From NCBI GenBank assembly GCA_964486335.1, contig CAZAMB010000003.1, positions 221,114 through 285,113 on the forward strand: 64,000 nucleotides of DNA, read 5' to 3'. Made by a program: the position numbers and the translations under genes. The DNA comes from CAZAMB01 sp964486335 (GTDB taxonomy: Bacteria; Planctomycetota; Phycisphaerae; UBA1845). Positions 8,832 through 17,847 of this stretch are shown here, piece after piece; within the stretch, counting starts at the first letter, position 1; every line of letters begins with the position of its first letter. A model generated the notes under the pieces. That model did no database searches. It saw only the letters and a program-made list of their open reading frames with translations, and was not told the DNA's origin.

Positions 8832-9494
8832 GTGAAGCTCGTCGTTCATGGCGAAAACGATCCGATCCGCAGCGCAGCGCAAGTTCGCGCCATGGGCGTT
8901 GCGGTGCAGGCCAATCTCGTGCAACTCGTCGTGGCCGAGTCGAAGCGTCGCGGTCGACGGCCCATCGATCACGACATCAAAGTCTTCTCTCCCGGGCATG
9001 TCCGCCATTTCCGAGAGACGCTGATCGACACTAAGTCGATCGCGGCATATACCGAGACCGAACTGCACCTGCGGCTTCGAGAGTATTGGGGGCGGTTTTG
9101 CATGATGCGTTGGCTTTTTTCGCTGACCGACGCGGATTCCATCGTCAGTTTCGCCGGGTTGCCCGACAACCTGGAAATGCACTGCGAAACAGCGATGGAG
9201 GTCAAACGGGCCGAAGTGGAGGGGTTTCTCTGGAAGATGTTGTTCGAGCAGCGACGCCGCAGTGATCCGGAGTTCTCGCGCTCATCCGAATTCGGCAGGC
9301 AGGCTGCGCTTGCGCGAGGAATCCCCGCGATCGTCTTCGGAAAACCGGTCGAAGAACTGTCCGACGAGCAACTGCTTTTTGCCTCCTGTGAGCACGCCGG
9401 CATGCTCGCAACGATTCGCTGGGTTCTGGACAAGACGACAGAGTGGACGGATGCGAAACTCATGGAAGTTGATCGCACGGAAGGATTGTTGTGA
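8832..9494 (+). CDS. Conserved-looking hypothetical protein
   Basis: I do not recognise this 220-residue protein. It has no signal peptide or membrane segment and looks like a soluble, mainly helical protein with many charged residues. Notable stretches are CMMRWLFSLTDADSIVSFAG (about 92-111), an acidic DEQLLFASCEHAG segment and Trp-rich C-terminal helices. It begins with GTG 9 bases after the TM2 gene stop, so it is probably co-transcribed with it; the ribosome-binding site is weak. Third-position GC bias looks like that of its neighbours. No function is proposed. Confidence 0.65.
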   Translation: MKLVVHGENDPIRSAAQVRAMGVAVQANLVQLVVAESKRRGRRPIDHDIKVFSPGHVRHFRETLIDTKSIAAYTETELHLRLREYWGRFCMMRWLFSLTDADSIVSFAGLPDNLEMHCETAMEVKRAEVEGFLWKMLFEQRRRSDPEFSRSSEFGRQAALARGIPAIVFGKPVEELSDEQLLFASCEHAGMLATIRWVLDKTTEWTDAKLMEVDRTEGLL

Positions 9495-9585
9495 CCGCAT
9501 CCGCCAACGCGTTTTGTGTCTCGCTTTGCGATCCGAAGCGACTTCAAGAATGGCGAGCTGGAACGACGTGGTCAGCCTACGGACA

Positions 9586-10737
9586 TTAGACCGCAGCTCC
9601 GAGCCGCTCATAAACTGACTTCAGTCGTTCTTCCATGCGATGCCAGCCGTATTCCTCCTCGACCGCCCGACGGCCGTTAAGACCCAGCTCGCGCGTGCGC
9701 TGCGGATCCTGAAGCAGTGAACGAATGGCATGAGCCAGGGATTCCGGGCTGGTCATGTCCGCGACGACGCCGCAATTCGCTCGGCGGATGACTTCCTCCG
9801 TGTCGCTGCCGATAGGCCCGATTACGGCTTGTCCCGTGGCCATATAGTTGAACAGCTTGTTGGAAAGGCTCTTGTAGTTGTTTGGCGTGGGCTGCATGGC
9901 GATCAGCCCGATCGCGCCGCGATTGAGTGCCGGTCCCACCTGGTCAAACGGGATCCACCCGGTGACCTCCACGTTTTTCTGCAGCCCAAACTGGTCAACC
10001 AAGCGAACAAATTCATCTCGATCCGCCGCCTGCAACTCGCCGACGACAAGAAGCCCAACCCGGTTATCCGGCTGAAGGATCGCCAGCGCGCGGAGGATCT
10101 GCTCCTGTCCGCGACTGCGGCCGAGAAACCCATCGTGGGTCAGGGTCCATTCAGCCTCCGGCGGTTTGCGGTCAAAGGGGAACATCTCCAAGGGAGGGCT
10201 ATTGTAGATGATATCCACGCGGCGGCAGCCGCAGTTGTCACGGTAGAACCGTTCATTGGTGAAGCTGACAACGATCACATGATCCGCTCGCCGCGCAAGG
10301 AAGCGAAGGAAACGCGTCGTGATCCGGGTGACAAGCCGCTCTCTCCAGCCGGTGAGAAATCGAGCCGCCGTATATTGAAAACACTCGTGGGCGTCGAAGA
10401 CAAGCTTCGCGCCGGTTCGCCATTTGAGCAGGACTCCGACAACAAGACTCTCCACCTCGTGGACGTGATAGACGTCCGCGCGCCACCGCAGCGCCATTCG
10501 ATACACCCGCCAGATCAACCGCGCCCGCTTCCAGCGCGTCAACTTCCGCGACGGCAATGGCAGCAACTCTAGCTCGGCCGGAAACGGCTTCTTCCCGTCG
10601 TGCATGGCCACCACACTGACTCGGTGCCCCAACTTCGCAAGCGAGCGCGCCTCGCGTTGCACCACGCGGGGATCCCATGCCGGATGAGACGGCGCGAGCA
10701 TGCAGACACGAAGAGACGGTCGGTCTTTCGACATCAT
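9586..10737 (-). CDS. GT4-family glycosyltransferase
   Basis: The 383-residue enzyme has the GT-B layout of family 4: N-terminal acceptor domain opening with LRVCMLAPSHPAWDPRVVQREA, DVYHVHEVES, and a C-terminal nucleotide-sugar domain with LLVVGELQ, the switch YMATGQAVIGPIGSDTEEVI and CGVVADMTSPESLAHAI. Such retaining enzymes transfer sugars from nucleotide donors during surface polysaccharide assembly at the inner face of the membrane. It is the last gene of the minus-strand operon, starting 5 bases after the Wzy stop with a GGCAGGA-type ribosome-binding site. Donor and acceptor cannot be told from sequence. Confidence 0.88.
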   Translation of the reverse strand: MMSKDRPSLRVCMLAPSHPAWDPRVVQREARSLAKLGHRVSVVAMHDGKKPFPAELELLPLPSRKLTRWKRARLIWRVYRMALRWRADVYHVHEVESLVVGVLLKWRTGAKLVFDAHECFQYTAARFLTGWRERLVTRITTRFLRFLARRADHVIVVSFTNERFYRDNCGCRRVDIIYNSPPLEMFPFDRKPPEAEWTLTHDGFLGRSRGQEQILRALAILQPDNRVGLLVVGELQAADRDEFVRLVDQFGLQKNVEVTGWIPFDQVGPALNRGAIGLIAMQPTPNNYKSLSNKLFNYMATGQAVIGPIGSDTEEVIRRANCGVVADMTSPESLAHAIRSLLQDPQRTRELGLNGRRAVEEEYGWHRMEERLKSVYERLGAAV

Positions 10738-10742
10738 GGATG

Positions 10743-12212
10743 TTAATCCTGCCCTCGGGCGGGACCGCCCTCGACATGTCCGGCGGCGAGCGCCGAAATG
10801 ACGTTGCGGTTTCGCGACCAGTGTTCGCGAGAGGATCGGACCGACTCAACCGTTGATTCGCACACAAATGGAACGAGCCGGATGGGTCGGATGATTTTTT
10901 GAAAGAGCAGCGCAGCGATCCACATGGCCAAGGCAAACATAAGAGGAACGGTCACGGCGCCTCGCACGATGTGAACGAGCCACCAGCCCGCTCCGGCCAG
11001 GAACAACAAATCCGAGAACCTTCGGTACCGTTCCAACCCAAAGAAAAACCCCCACGCCACCATTCCAATGACGCCCAGTCTCCCGAAATTGATATAAAGG
11101 TCGCCCACGACGCCGGGCGGAATGGTCGTCCCGCGACGACCCAGCTTCGGATCAAGAACCCGAGCGAAAATCCTCTGGGTGTCTTCAGGCTTGCCGGACC
11201 ACAGGCTGCGAGGCACCGGTACGAAAAGAAGTCGGTAATACGATTGTCCCAAAAGATAGGGATGCGTGTCGGGGAAGAGGGTCATGGCCCGGCGAAGGTA
11301 GTAGGCGTATCCGAGGTCGCCGCCGACGAACGCATCCCCCACGACTTCGTTCACCCGCTCTTCGGTGATTCGATAGTCCTGAATCATGTAGGAGTGCCTC
11401 ACATATTTGAATGCCACAACGAAGAACAGAAGCATGGGGACGCTGGCGACCAGGAGCAGTTTGACATGCGCGCCCAGACGCCCCGAGGGTACTCTTGCTC
11501 CGAGGCGAACCAGATGAGCGCGGGCAACCGTAGCCACGAGATAGGCTACGATGACCGATACAAACGACGACCTCACACGAAAAACCATGAAGTGAAACAC
11601 AAGAAGGAACGCGACAGGAATCAAGTACGGAGCCTGCAACGCGGGCCGCTTCAGTCCGATCAGAAAAACCGCCAGCGGAAGACATAGAAACCCGTAGTTC
11701 GCAGCGAGATAATACGAAGAGTAACCGCCCTCGATCGTCATGACCGTTTTGGGGGCGGTGAAGACGTTGATGTTCAGCGCCGCCAATCCCACGGTCAGCG
11801 CGGTCCCTGTTAATGCGCAAATCGTGAAACAAAGGGCGATGCACGCATCCACGGGAAGGTGCCCGATCTGAAATTGGGGCATGCGGTTGGCGTCGTGGTG
11901 CGTCAATCGCAGCCTGCGGGCGCCGAGAATAAACAGATCCAAACCGACGAGAAGCAAGACGTTTGAAGAATAGAGGATGGCCCCTTCGTCCCCGGCTCCG
12001 GCACGAACCCACCCCAGCATCAAACCGACCGGATCCGGAAAATACATCGCAACATATGCGGCAACAAACGCCGCGGAGAGCGGCTGCCTGGGAAGAAGAC
12101 GCCACGCCACGAATAGCGCAACCATGGCATGAATGAAAAAGAGGCTGACATGTACCGCCGGAAATCTGGCGACCACACCGGATAGGGCGAAGATGAGCAG
12201 GATCAGTTCCAT
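10743..12212 (-). CDS. O-antigen/exopolysaccharide polymerase (Wzy-like)
   Basis: The 489-residue protein has about ten to twelve hydrophobic segments and a long polar loop (about 280-360). The segment PPGVVGDLYINFGRLGVIGM near residue 385 resembles the conserved Gly/Asn-Phe-Gly motif of Wzy-type polymerases, which join lipid-linked repeat units on the periplasmic side. Primary sequence in this class is poorly conserved, so the call leans on topology, the motif and the position between a Wzx-like flippase and a glycosyltransferase. A chain-length regulator and an initiating sugar-phosphate transferase are not present in the window. Confidence 0.75.
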   Translation of the reverse strand: MELILLIFALSGVVARFPAVHVSLFFIHAMVALFVAWRLLPRQPLSAAFVAAYVAMYFPDPVGLMLGWVRAGAGDEGAILYSSNVLLLVGLDLFILGARRLRLTHHDANRMPQFQIGHLPVDACIALCFTICALTGTALTVGLAALNINVFTAPKTVMTIEGGYSSYYLAANYGFLCLPLAVFLIGLKRPALQAPYLIPVAFLLVFHFMVFRVRSSFVSVIVAYLVATVARAHLVRLGARVPSGRLGAHVKLLLVASVPMLLFFVVAFKYVRHSYMIQDYRITEERVNEVVGDAFVGGDLGYAYYLRRAMTLFPDTHPYLLGQSYYRLLFVPVPRSLWSGKPEDTQRIFARVLDPKLGRRGTTIPPGVVGDLYINFGRLGVIGMVAWGFFFGLERYRRFSDLLFLAGAGWWLVHIVRGAVTVPLMFALAMWIAALLFQKIIRPIRLVPFVCESTVESVRSSREHWSRNRNVISALAAGHVEGGPARGQD

Positions 12213-12278
12213 TCCGCGAATCCCGTCAATGTAGCGATCGCAATCCTCACGCCAACAAGCGCGTTACCCGGGACGAAA

Positions 12279-13571
12279 CTATTCCTTCTTTCGGATGCGA
12301 ACTTCATTTTCGTCCATGATTGTTTTCGTCATGCGGACGTCATCCTTGTGCCGTACGTGGACTTCGTTATCTCGAAATTCGGCATCAGGATCGACGATGA
12401 TCGCGTGTTTCGCATGGACGCCTCCGTCGCGGGTCAACGGAACAAGCGTCAACGCCCGAAAGTCGAATCGGCAGCCCACTGCTCGGCCAAAGATCGCCGC
12501 CACCGAATCGGCTACCGGCCCGTCTCCGGCAGCGCCGCTGCGAACCAGAATGCGATTGGCCTCGAATACCGAATCGTTGATCGCACCGCCCTTGGGTACC
12601 AGAATCGCTTCGTCCACGGACTGAAACAGCGAGTCTCGCACCGAAAGACCGTCGACGCGCCCAGCCACGACGACGGCGTGTCGCGCCCCGGTTGTTTCCC
12701 ATTCAACGGCATCCAGCAGGATGTTGATCGCCGGTTTTCCGCGCGGCGTTCCGATCTGAATCGCCGCCCAACCGCCCGCGTTTCCCGGACTGGTTCGATA
12801 GGGCATGGACATGGTTCCGCCGCGAAGATGCAAGTCGTGCGTACCGGCGCCCACCTGGATCACCACGCCCCTGGCGTTGGCATCCCACGCCGCACCGTAA
12901 TGACCGAACCCCGTGGCGATAAAGTCGTGGCAGGTGTTCGTGGACCCGACGCCGAATTCGCCGAATTGACTCTTGACGGAGAGTTCATTGTCCCGTCCCG
13001 TCCAGAAGGTAACGGAATCGGGATGCGAATTGCTGAGAAAGCACTGGACCCAGACGTTCATCTCGGAAGCCATCGAAACGACGGCGGCCGTGTGGTACCA
13101 GCCCTGAATCTGCCAACGGTCGAAGCGGTGCGTTCCGGACATGCCCTGCGACGGATCGCGCGCCAGCAGCAGCCCGACTTCCGGCTTCCCGCCCGCGTTC
13201 GCCGTCGCCATTTTCCAACCATCGAAATGCAGGCCGGCCGCGCCGGTCGCGTCAATCACCACGGGCGGCGTGTCCGTCGTGGGCAGGTTGAAATAGACGA
13301 CCTGCCCGTTGCCTCGAATCGACAGGTTCTTTCTTCCCCGCAGATTCCACGGTTTCGTCTCAATGTACTTCGCCGCCGGATCGAGTTGAATCACGCAACC
13401 GTCCATCGGACACGCCGCGATGCGATCGGCCAAGTCAGCACGCGCGCGCAAAGCGACGCCGATGGCAACAAGCACCATGATCGCCATACGTGTTTCGGAA
13501 GCGCGCGACGCCGATGCGACCAGGCGCCTCGAACAATAGCACATCGATTGCAACCGAATACCGACACTCAC
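12279..13571 (-). CDS. Secreted right-handed beta-helix protein
   Basis: About 430 residues with a signal peptide (MAIMVLVAIGVALRARA after a basic stretch), then repeating short beta strands typical of parallel beta-helix, pectate-lyase-like proteins (IRGNGQVVYF, GLHFDGWKM, LHLRGGTMSM, VDGLSVRDSLFQSVDEA, INDSVFEANRI). It could be a polysaccharide lyase, hydrolase or epimerase acting on the exported polymer; no catalytic residues can be assigned. The GTG start at 13571 overlaps the flippase stop as GTGA, with GAGGAG 11 bases upstream, which argues against a longer reading to 13862 that would run through the flippase gene. It sits between wzx-like and wzy-like genes. Confidence 0.75.
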   Translation of the reverse strand: MSVGIRLQSMCYCSRRLVASASRASETRMAIMVLVAIGVALRARADLADRIAACPMDGCVIQLDPAAKYIETKPWNLRGRKNLSIRGNGQVVYFNLPTTDTPPVVIDATGAAGLHFDGWKMATANAGGKPEVGLLLARDPSQGMSGTHRFDRWQIQGWYHTAAVVSMASEMNVWVQCFLSNSHPDSVTFWTGRDNELSVKSQFGEFGVGSTNTCHDFIATGFGHYGAAWDANARGVVIQVGAGTHDLHLRGGTMSMPYRTSPGNAGGWAAIQIGTPRGKPAINILLDAVEWETTGARHAVVVAGRVDGLSVRDSLFQSVDEAILVPKGGAINDSVFEANRILVRSGAAGDGPVADSVAAIFGRAVGCRFDFRALTLVPLTRDGGVHAKHAIIVDPDAEFRDNEVHVRHKDDVRMTKTIMDENEVRIRKKE

Positions 13572-14908
13572 GAACTGGTCATCTCCTCTTCGATTATCGG
13601 CTCGCCGCGATCGCGAGCGCCGGTACGACTCGCATGGATGAAACAGGCCAACCATAGCATACCGGCAAGGAACGATGAACCCGCAAGGGACATGGCCGCG
13701 CCCTGAGCCTTCCCGGATGGAACGAGCACCATGAGAGCGATAAGCTGAATCGACGCCGTTACCGCTGAAACCACCGCCACCTGCTTCAGCGGAAGATAAC
13801 GAACCGCGATCGGTCGAAGGAGCAATGCAAACGACATGAAACCATTCCCGATCGCAATCCATCCGTAAAATGTCAACGTGCTCTCCGAAAGATCAGGATA
13901 CAACCGAACGATCAGCCATCGCCCGATCAGCCACGAGATGAAGCCGGTGGCGGCGGCGATGGTACCGGAAATCGCGAGATACTCCTTCCCCCGCCGGCCT
14001 GACAATGCGAATATCCGATTGGAGGCAAGGAGCGAAAGGACGACAGTGCTGATGAGTCCTATGGGAGCGACAAAGATGTTCCCGATGGAAGTGCCCGCGT
14101 AGAGCACGGCCACATCCTCGGCCCCGCCCAGGATGCCCAGCACGAGTCGCGAGGCGTAGACCTGGGTCTGTTCCATAAGGGTCATCAGCGCTCCGGGAAC
14201 CCAGGCGGACATGAGCGCGCGAGCCAGACCCGAATCCCAGCCTACGGGTCCGCCGACAAATGTTCGGCAATAACGCCAGAAGAGCGGGTAGGCGAGCAAG
14301 ACGCTGGCCGCATACACCGTACCGATGGCCCACAGATTGCGCGTCGGGGCGATCCAGAGATTGACCAGGAGCACGCCCGCCTCGATCACGCGGATGACGA
14401 ACATTGTCGCGAATCGACGTTCGACGCGAAGAACGACATTGAAGAGAAGCTCCAGGCTTCGCCCCAAGGCGAACACCCCGAGCGGAAAATAGACGGACCA
14501 GGCGCGCGATTGAAGAGCGGGGTCTGCGAACGGAAGACTCGCCGTGGAGGCGACGACCAGCACGGCCACCGAGAGGATGATCGAGAGACGAATGGCCGTG
14601 TTCATCGTCCGCCGCGCCAACTCCTGAGACTGCCCGGCGAGTTCGCGGAGCAGATAAAGAGCAAACCCATTCGCGGCGATATTCCCAAACAGGTTCATGA
14701 TTCCCAAAACCCACAAGAACCCGCCAAAAACATCGGGACCAAGTGAGCGATTCAAAATCGGACAAACGAGGAGTCGATCCGCTCCCAGGGAAAGGAAGTA
14801 CCCTGCCCCTGACCAAACAGAGTACGTTCCGACGCGTGCGATTCGCCGAAGAAGAGCCGTCGTATTCGTAGCCGTGTCTTGTGATTCTGTCGAAGTGTTG
14901 TCGTTCAT
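13568..14908 (-). CDS. Polysaccharide flippase (Wzx/MATE-like)
   Basis: About 446 residues with around twelve to fourteen membrane segments, resembling the polysaccharide biosynthesis/export family (Wzx). The first segment (YSVWSGAGYFLSLGADRLLV) and the repeated pattern of paired helices separated by short basic loops fit this family, which moves undecaprenyl-linked oligosaccharides across the inner membrane. It is the first gene of the operon. The ATG at 14908 and a GTG at 14929 are both possible starts; neither has a strong ribosome-binding site. The 160 bases upstream before ruvB hold no gene and should contain the operon promoter, but no clear -35/-10 pair was found. Confidence 0.8.
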   Translation of the reverse strand: MNDNTSTESQDTATNTTALLRRIARVGTYSVWSGAGYFLSLGADRLLVCPILNRSLGPDVFGGFLWVLGIMNLFGNIAANGFALYLLRELAGQSQELARRTMNTAIRLSIILSVAVLVVASTASLPFADPALQSRAWSVYFPLGVFALGRSLELLFNVVLRVERRFATMFVIRVIEAGVLLVNLWIAPTRNLWAIGTVYAASVLLAYPLFWRYCRTFVGGPVGWDSGLARALMSAWVPGALMTLMEQTQVYASRLVLGILGGAEDVAVLYAGTSIGNIFVAPIGLISTVVLSLLASNRIFALSGRRGKEYLAISGTIAAATGFISWLIGRWLIVRLYPDLSESTLTFYGWIAIGNGFMSFALLLRPIAVRYLPLKQVAVVSAVTASIQLIALMVLVPSGKAQGAAMSLAGSSFLAGMLWLACFIHASRTGARDRGEPIIEEEMTSS

Positions 14909-15069
14909 GACTTCGAAAACGCTCGACACACGGTCACTGAGGCAACCATGCTATATCGACCGCAGCGCCGTATGGACTCATGCAAATCCACATTCCTTCG
15001 CCGGGTTCGAAGGCATTTGCGATGAGTGGCGGCGAATTGGTGAAGGAGCATACAACGGGCACGCGATGG

Positions 15070-16125
15070 CTAAAACAACGTCGCATCGTTCGGCGCTGAT
15101 ACCGCGGCTCGCCCGTCCGCTGGAGGCGAGTATGCGATTCCGAGATGATCATGAGCCGGTTTGGTCGCCTGCCGACCCTGCCGCGTGCGAATAACAAACC
15201 CGATCTGTAACAGAAACGGCTCGACCATGTCCTCCAGCGTGTCGCGCTCCTGGCCCATCGTCGCGGCGATCGCTTCGATGCCCGCAGGCCCTCCCTTGTA
15301 AACCTTGATAAGCGCCTTCAGAAACGCCCGATCCAATTCGTCGAGCCCGAGTGAATCGACTTGCTGAATCTCCAGCGCTTCCTCAACCACTTTCGGAGAC
15401 AGCGCCCCGTCACCGCGAACCTGTGCGAAGTCTCGGACGCGCTTGAGCAGCCGATTGGCCACCCTCGGCGTGCCCCGACTCCTCCCCGCAATGATGTCCA
15501 ATGTCCCGATCTTCGCCTTCAAGTCGAGCTTCGCCGCCGACCGGTGCAGAATCGTTGTCAGCTCGTCAGTCGTGTAAAAATCGAGGTGATAGCTGTGGCC
15601 GAAGCGGTCGCGCATTGCCCCGCTCAGCATTCCGGCCCGCGTCGTCGCGCCGATCAGCGTGAACCGCCGCAACGCGAAGTTGACCACCCGTCCGCTCAAG
15701 CCGCCTTCGATCGTGTAATCGACCCGAAAATCCTCCATCGCCGGATAGAGAAATTCCTCGACGATCTTCGGCAATCGGTGAATCTCATCGATGAACAGCA
15801 CGTCTCCGGTTTCGAGGTTGGTGAGCAGCGCCATCAGGTCGGCTTGCTTGGCAAGCGACGGACCCGACGTAATCCTCGGTGGCTTGTCAGTCATTTCCCG
15901 CGCGATGACGTTCGCCAGCGTCGTCTTTCCAAGTCCCGGCGGCCCGTCGAGCAGAATGTGCTCCAGTGGCTCGCGACGCTTTTTCGCCGCCGACATGGCG
16001 ATTTCGAGCTTCTCAAGAACCGCCCGCTGGCCGATCATCTCGCCGATTCGCTGCGGGCGCAGCGCCGCATCGACCGGTTCATCGGCCGGACGCGATTCTG
16101 CGGTCAATACTCGTTCGCGCGTCAT
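15070..16125 (-). CDS. ruvB: Holliday junction branch migration ATPase RuvB
   Basis: The 351-residue protein is a complete RuvB: N-terminal LRPQRIGEMIGQ, Walker A LLDGPPGLGKTTLANVIA (about 60-77), Walker B VLFIDEIHRLPKIVEEFLYP, sensor I LIGATTRAGML and the C-terminal winged helix ending IGFVIRTRQGR. The hexameric motor drives branch migration of Holliday junctions with RuvA. The extra 25 residues after the usual end are low complexity. It lies downstream of ruvC, ruvA and a methyltransferase gene on the same strand. Confidence 0.97.
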   Translation of the reverse strand: MTRERVLTAESRPADEPVDAALRPQRIGEMIGQRAVLEKLEIAMSAAKKRREPLEHILLDGPPGLGKTTLANVIAREMTDKPPRITSGPSLAKQADLMALLTNLETGDVLFIDEIHRLPKIVEEFLYPAMEDFRVDYTIEGGLSGRVVNFALRRFTLIGATTRAGMLSGAMRDRFGHSYHLDFYTTDELTTILHRSAAKLDLKAKIGTLDIIAGRSRGTPRVANRLLKRVRDFAQVRGDGALSPKVVEEALEIQQVDSLGLDELDRAFLKALIKVYKGGPAGIEAIAATMGQERDTLEDMVEPFLLQIGFVIRTRQGRQATKPAHDHLGIAYSPPADGRAAVSAPNDATLF

Positions 16126-16153
16126 GGTTTACTAAAACCTATCCCAATACCAT

Positions 16154-16190
16154 GCGAGCCGCGAACTTCACTTCGCGCGGACCCTCGAAT
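16154..16190. repeat. Dispersed 37-base hairpin repeat, copy A
   Basis: This copy starts GCGAGCCGCG and ends in a CGCGCGGACCCTC-type tail. Its centre is GCGAAC-TTCA-CTTCGC, a stem with one mismatch. The same 37-base layout recurs at 28330 and 60630. It lies in the 221-base gap between the methyltransferase gene and ruvB. Confidence 0.7.
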
Positions 16191-16346
16191 AGCTGGAGTA
16201 TCTTCACGTTTGACAAACCATCGAAAGCCCGTTGTTCGGTTTTGGGATAGCCTCGACGCCCAAACCCAAGTTGCCAAGCTCAATACTCGCTCGACATCCA
16301 CGGCGTCATGCCTCCATCCCGGTGGGTCATTTATCCACTTCACTCT

Positions 16347-17096
16347 CTAGCTGGGTCGAACAGCACAGGCAACCATCCGCTCAGCGTCCTGATCGTAAGG
16401 CGAACGCGACAACGATCCGAAGACCTCGATCGATTGAAATCCTGCACATCGAAGAAGTTCTCGCAACTCGACCGCTGAAAAAAGACGCAGCCGAAACCTA
16501 TGCTCCCGCCTCTCGCCGCCGCGAATGACAATCCAACGGATGTCGAGGGATTCCCAGGCACCCTGAACCGTACGTTCCTCCAGTAGAATCGTGCCGTCAG
16601 CTTCCTCGTGCCAGTCATAGCGGCGAAAAATCCGGGCCAGAACCTCCTTACCCATCATGTCCATCACCAATCGGCCGCCGGGCTTGAGACTGGAATACAG
16701 ATTCCGGACTACGCGAAGATCGTCCGACGGATCGTCGAAATAACCAAAGGACGATAGTAGATTGACGGCCGCATCAAAGGCATCCGGACGAACAAACTCG
16801 CGCATGTCGGCCCGAACCCACTCAGTGTCCAGACTTTCCCGTGCGGCCGCTTCCCGACCCTGTTTCAGATAGAATTCAGTCCGATCCACCGCGCAGACGC
16901 GCATTCCGCGACGTGTAAACTCCCTCGAGTGCCGACCGATGCCGCACCCCAGGTCGAGCACTTGCGCTCCGGTGGAGAGGTTGAGAAGCTCGACGATTTG
17001 CGCGACCTCCGTAGCGGAGTCGTTCATGCGCTGTGCAGTAAACAATACGGGAGCGACGTCGCTCCAGAATTGCTCATCGTTGAACCACTCTGTCAT
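16347..17096 (-). CDS. Class I SAM-dependent methyltransferase
   Basis: The 249-residue protein has a standard Rossmann methyltransferase fold: motif I QVLDLGCGIGRHSREF (about 40-55), the acidic ribose-binding strand RVCAVDRTEFYLKQ, DAAVNLLSSFGYF as motif IV and KPGGRLVMDMMGK as motif V/VI. Substrate is not evident; similar proteins include small-molecule and quinone-type methyltransferases. It lies between ruvA and ruvB on the same strand, with 98 bases to ruvA and 221 to ruvB, so it may simply share their transcript. The N-terminus (TEWFNDEQFWSDVAP) resembles a family often annotated only as class I methyltransferase. Confidence 0.85.
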   Translation of the reverse strand: MTEWFNDEQFWSDVAPVLFTAQRMNDSATEVAQIVELLNLSTGAQVLDLGCGIGRHSREFTRRGMRVCAVDRTEFYLKQGREAAARESLDTEWVRADMREFVRPDAFDAAVNLLSSFGYFDDPSDDLRVVRNLYSSLKPGGRLVMDMMGKEVLARIFRRYDWHEEADGTILLEERTVQGAWESLDIRWIVIRGGERREHRFRLRLFSAVELRELLRCAGFQSIEVFGSLSRSPYDQDAERMVACAVRPS

Positions 17097-17194
17097 CCCT
17101 TGTTACCCGGTTGCCGTGTCGATTCGTGAATTCGCCGCAAACCACGCAGCGTTCGTTCACTGAAACTCGAACTTCGCGCGATGAACTCCGACCT

Positions 17195-17830
17195 TCAGCC
17201 TTCAACGCCGCCCTTGATCCGATAGGCCACACGCACCCATTCATCTGCCGATGCCAATTCGGGATGCAGTTGACCGGCCCGTTCGATCCAGCGCTCGGCC
17301 TCGCCCCGCGGATCGCCCCACGCCACGAGAACCTCCAGCGCGTCCCGTTGCGCCGACGAAAGCTGCGCTACTCTTCCGCTCACCGCCGCCGCGTCGCCCC
17401 CGATCGCCAGGTCGGCAACCTTTCCGCGAAGCGTCGCCACGATCATCTCAGACGCCCGGGCGCCAATCCCTGGGAGCCTCGCCAGCGCCTTGGCATCGCC
17501 GGCTTCGATCCATGACGCGATCCGCCTCACTGGTTCGGCCAGCGCCTTCAGTGCCTTTCGCGGGCCGATCCCCTTCACGTCAAGAAATCGCTCAAAAAAC
17601 TCACGATCCTCACGATGCAAGAATCCCAACAGTCGCGGCACGAGATGCCCCGACCCGTGGTTGCCCTCAAAGAACTCCATTGTATGCAGCGTCACCTGTT
17701 GCCCGCGAAACGACGCCAATTCGCCAATGGAGAATCGCGGGACGAGCACTTGTCGCGCGACGCCCTCGCGTTCGACGACGATCGACTCCTCGTCCACGTC
17801 AAGCAACGAACCTGTCAAACGAACGATCAT
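17195..17830 (-). CDS. ruvA: Holliday junction DNA helicase subunit RuvA
   Basis: The 211-residue protein has the RuvA layout: an N-terminal OB domain starting MIVRLTGSLLDVDEESIVVE, two helix-hairpin-helix motifs (FLDVKGIGPRKALKAL and LARLPGIGARASEMIV) and a C-terminal RuvB-binding helical domain. RuvA tetramers clamp the Holliday junction and load RuvB. The OB domain carries a slightly longer loop (HTMEFFEGNHGSGHLVPRL) than in the enterobacterial protein. The start lies 17 bases after the ruvC stop, so the two are one transcript. Confidence 0.93.
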   Translation of the reverse strand: MIVRLTGSLLDVDEESIVVEREGVARQVLVPRFSIGELASFRGQQVTLHTMEFFEGNHGSGHLVPRLLGFLHREDREFFERFLDVKGIGPRKALKALAEPVRRIASWIEAGDAKALARLPGIGARASEMIVATLRGKVADLAIGGDAAAVSGRVAQLSSAQRDALEVLVAWGDPRGEAERWIERAGQLHPELASADEWVRVAYRIKGGVEG

Positions 17831-17847
17831 CGTACTGCCGCCAGCCT

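Noticed and set aside
13572..13862. Extended N-terminus of the beta-helix protein
   Set aside because: It lies within the flippase gene in another frame; the GTGA overlap with a good ribosome-binding site gives a signal peptide directly.
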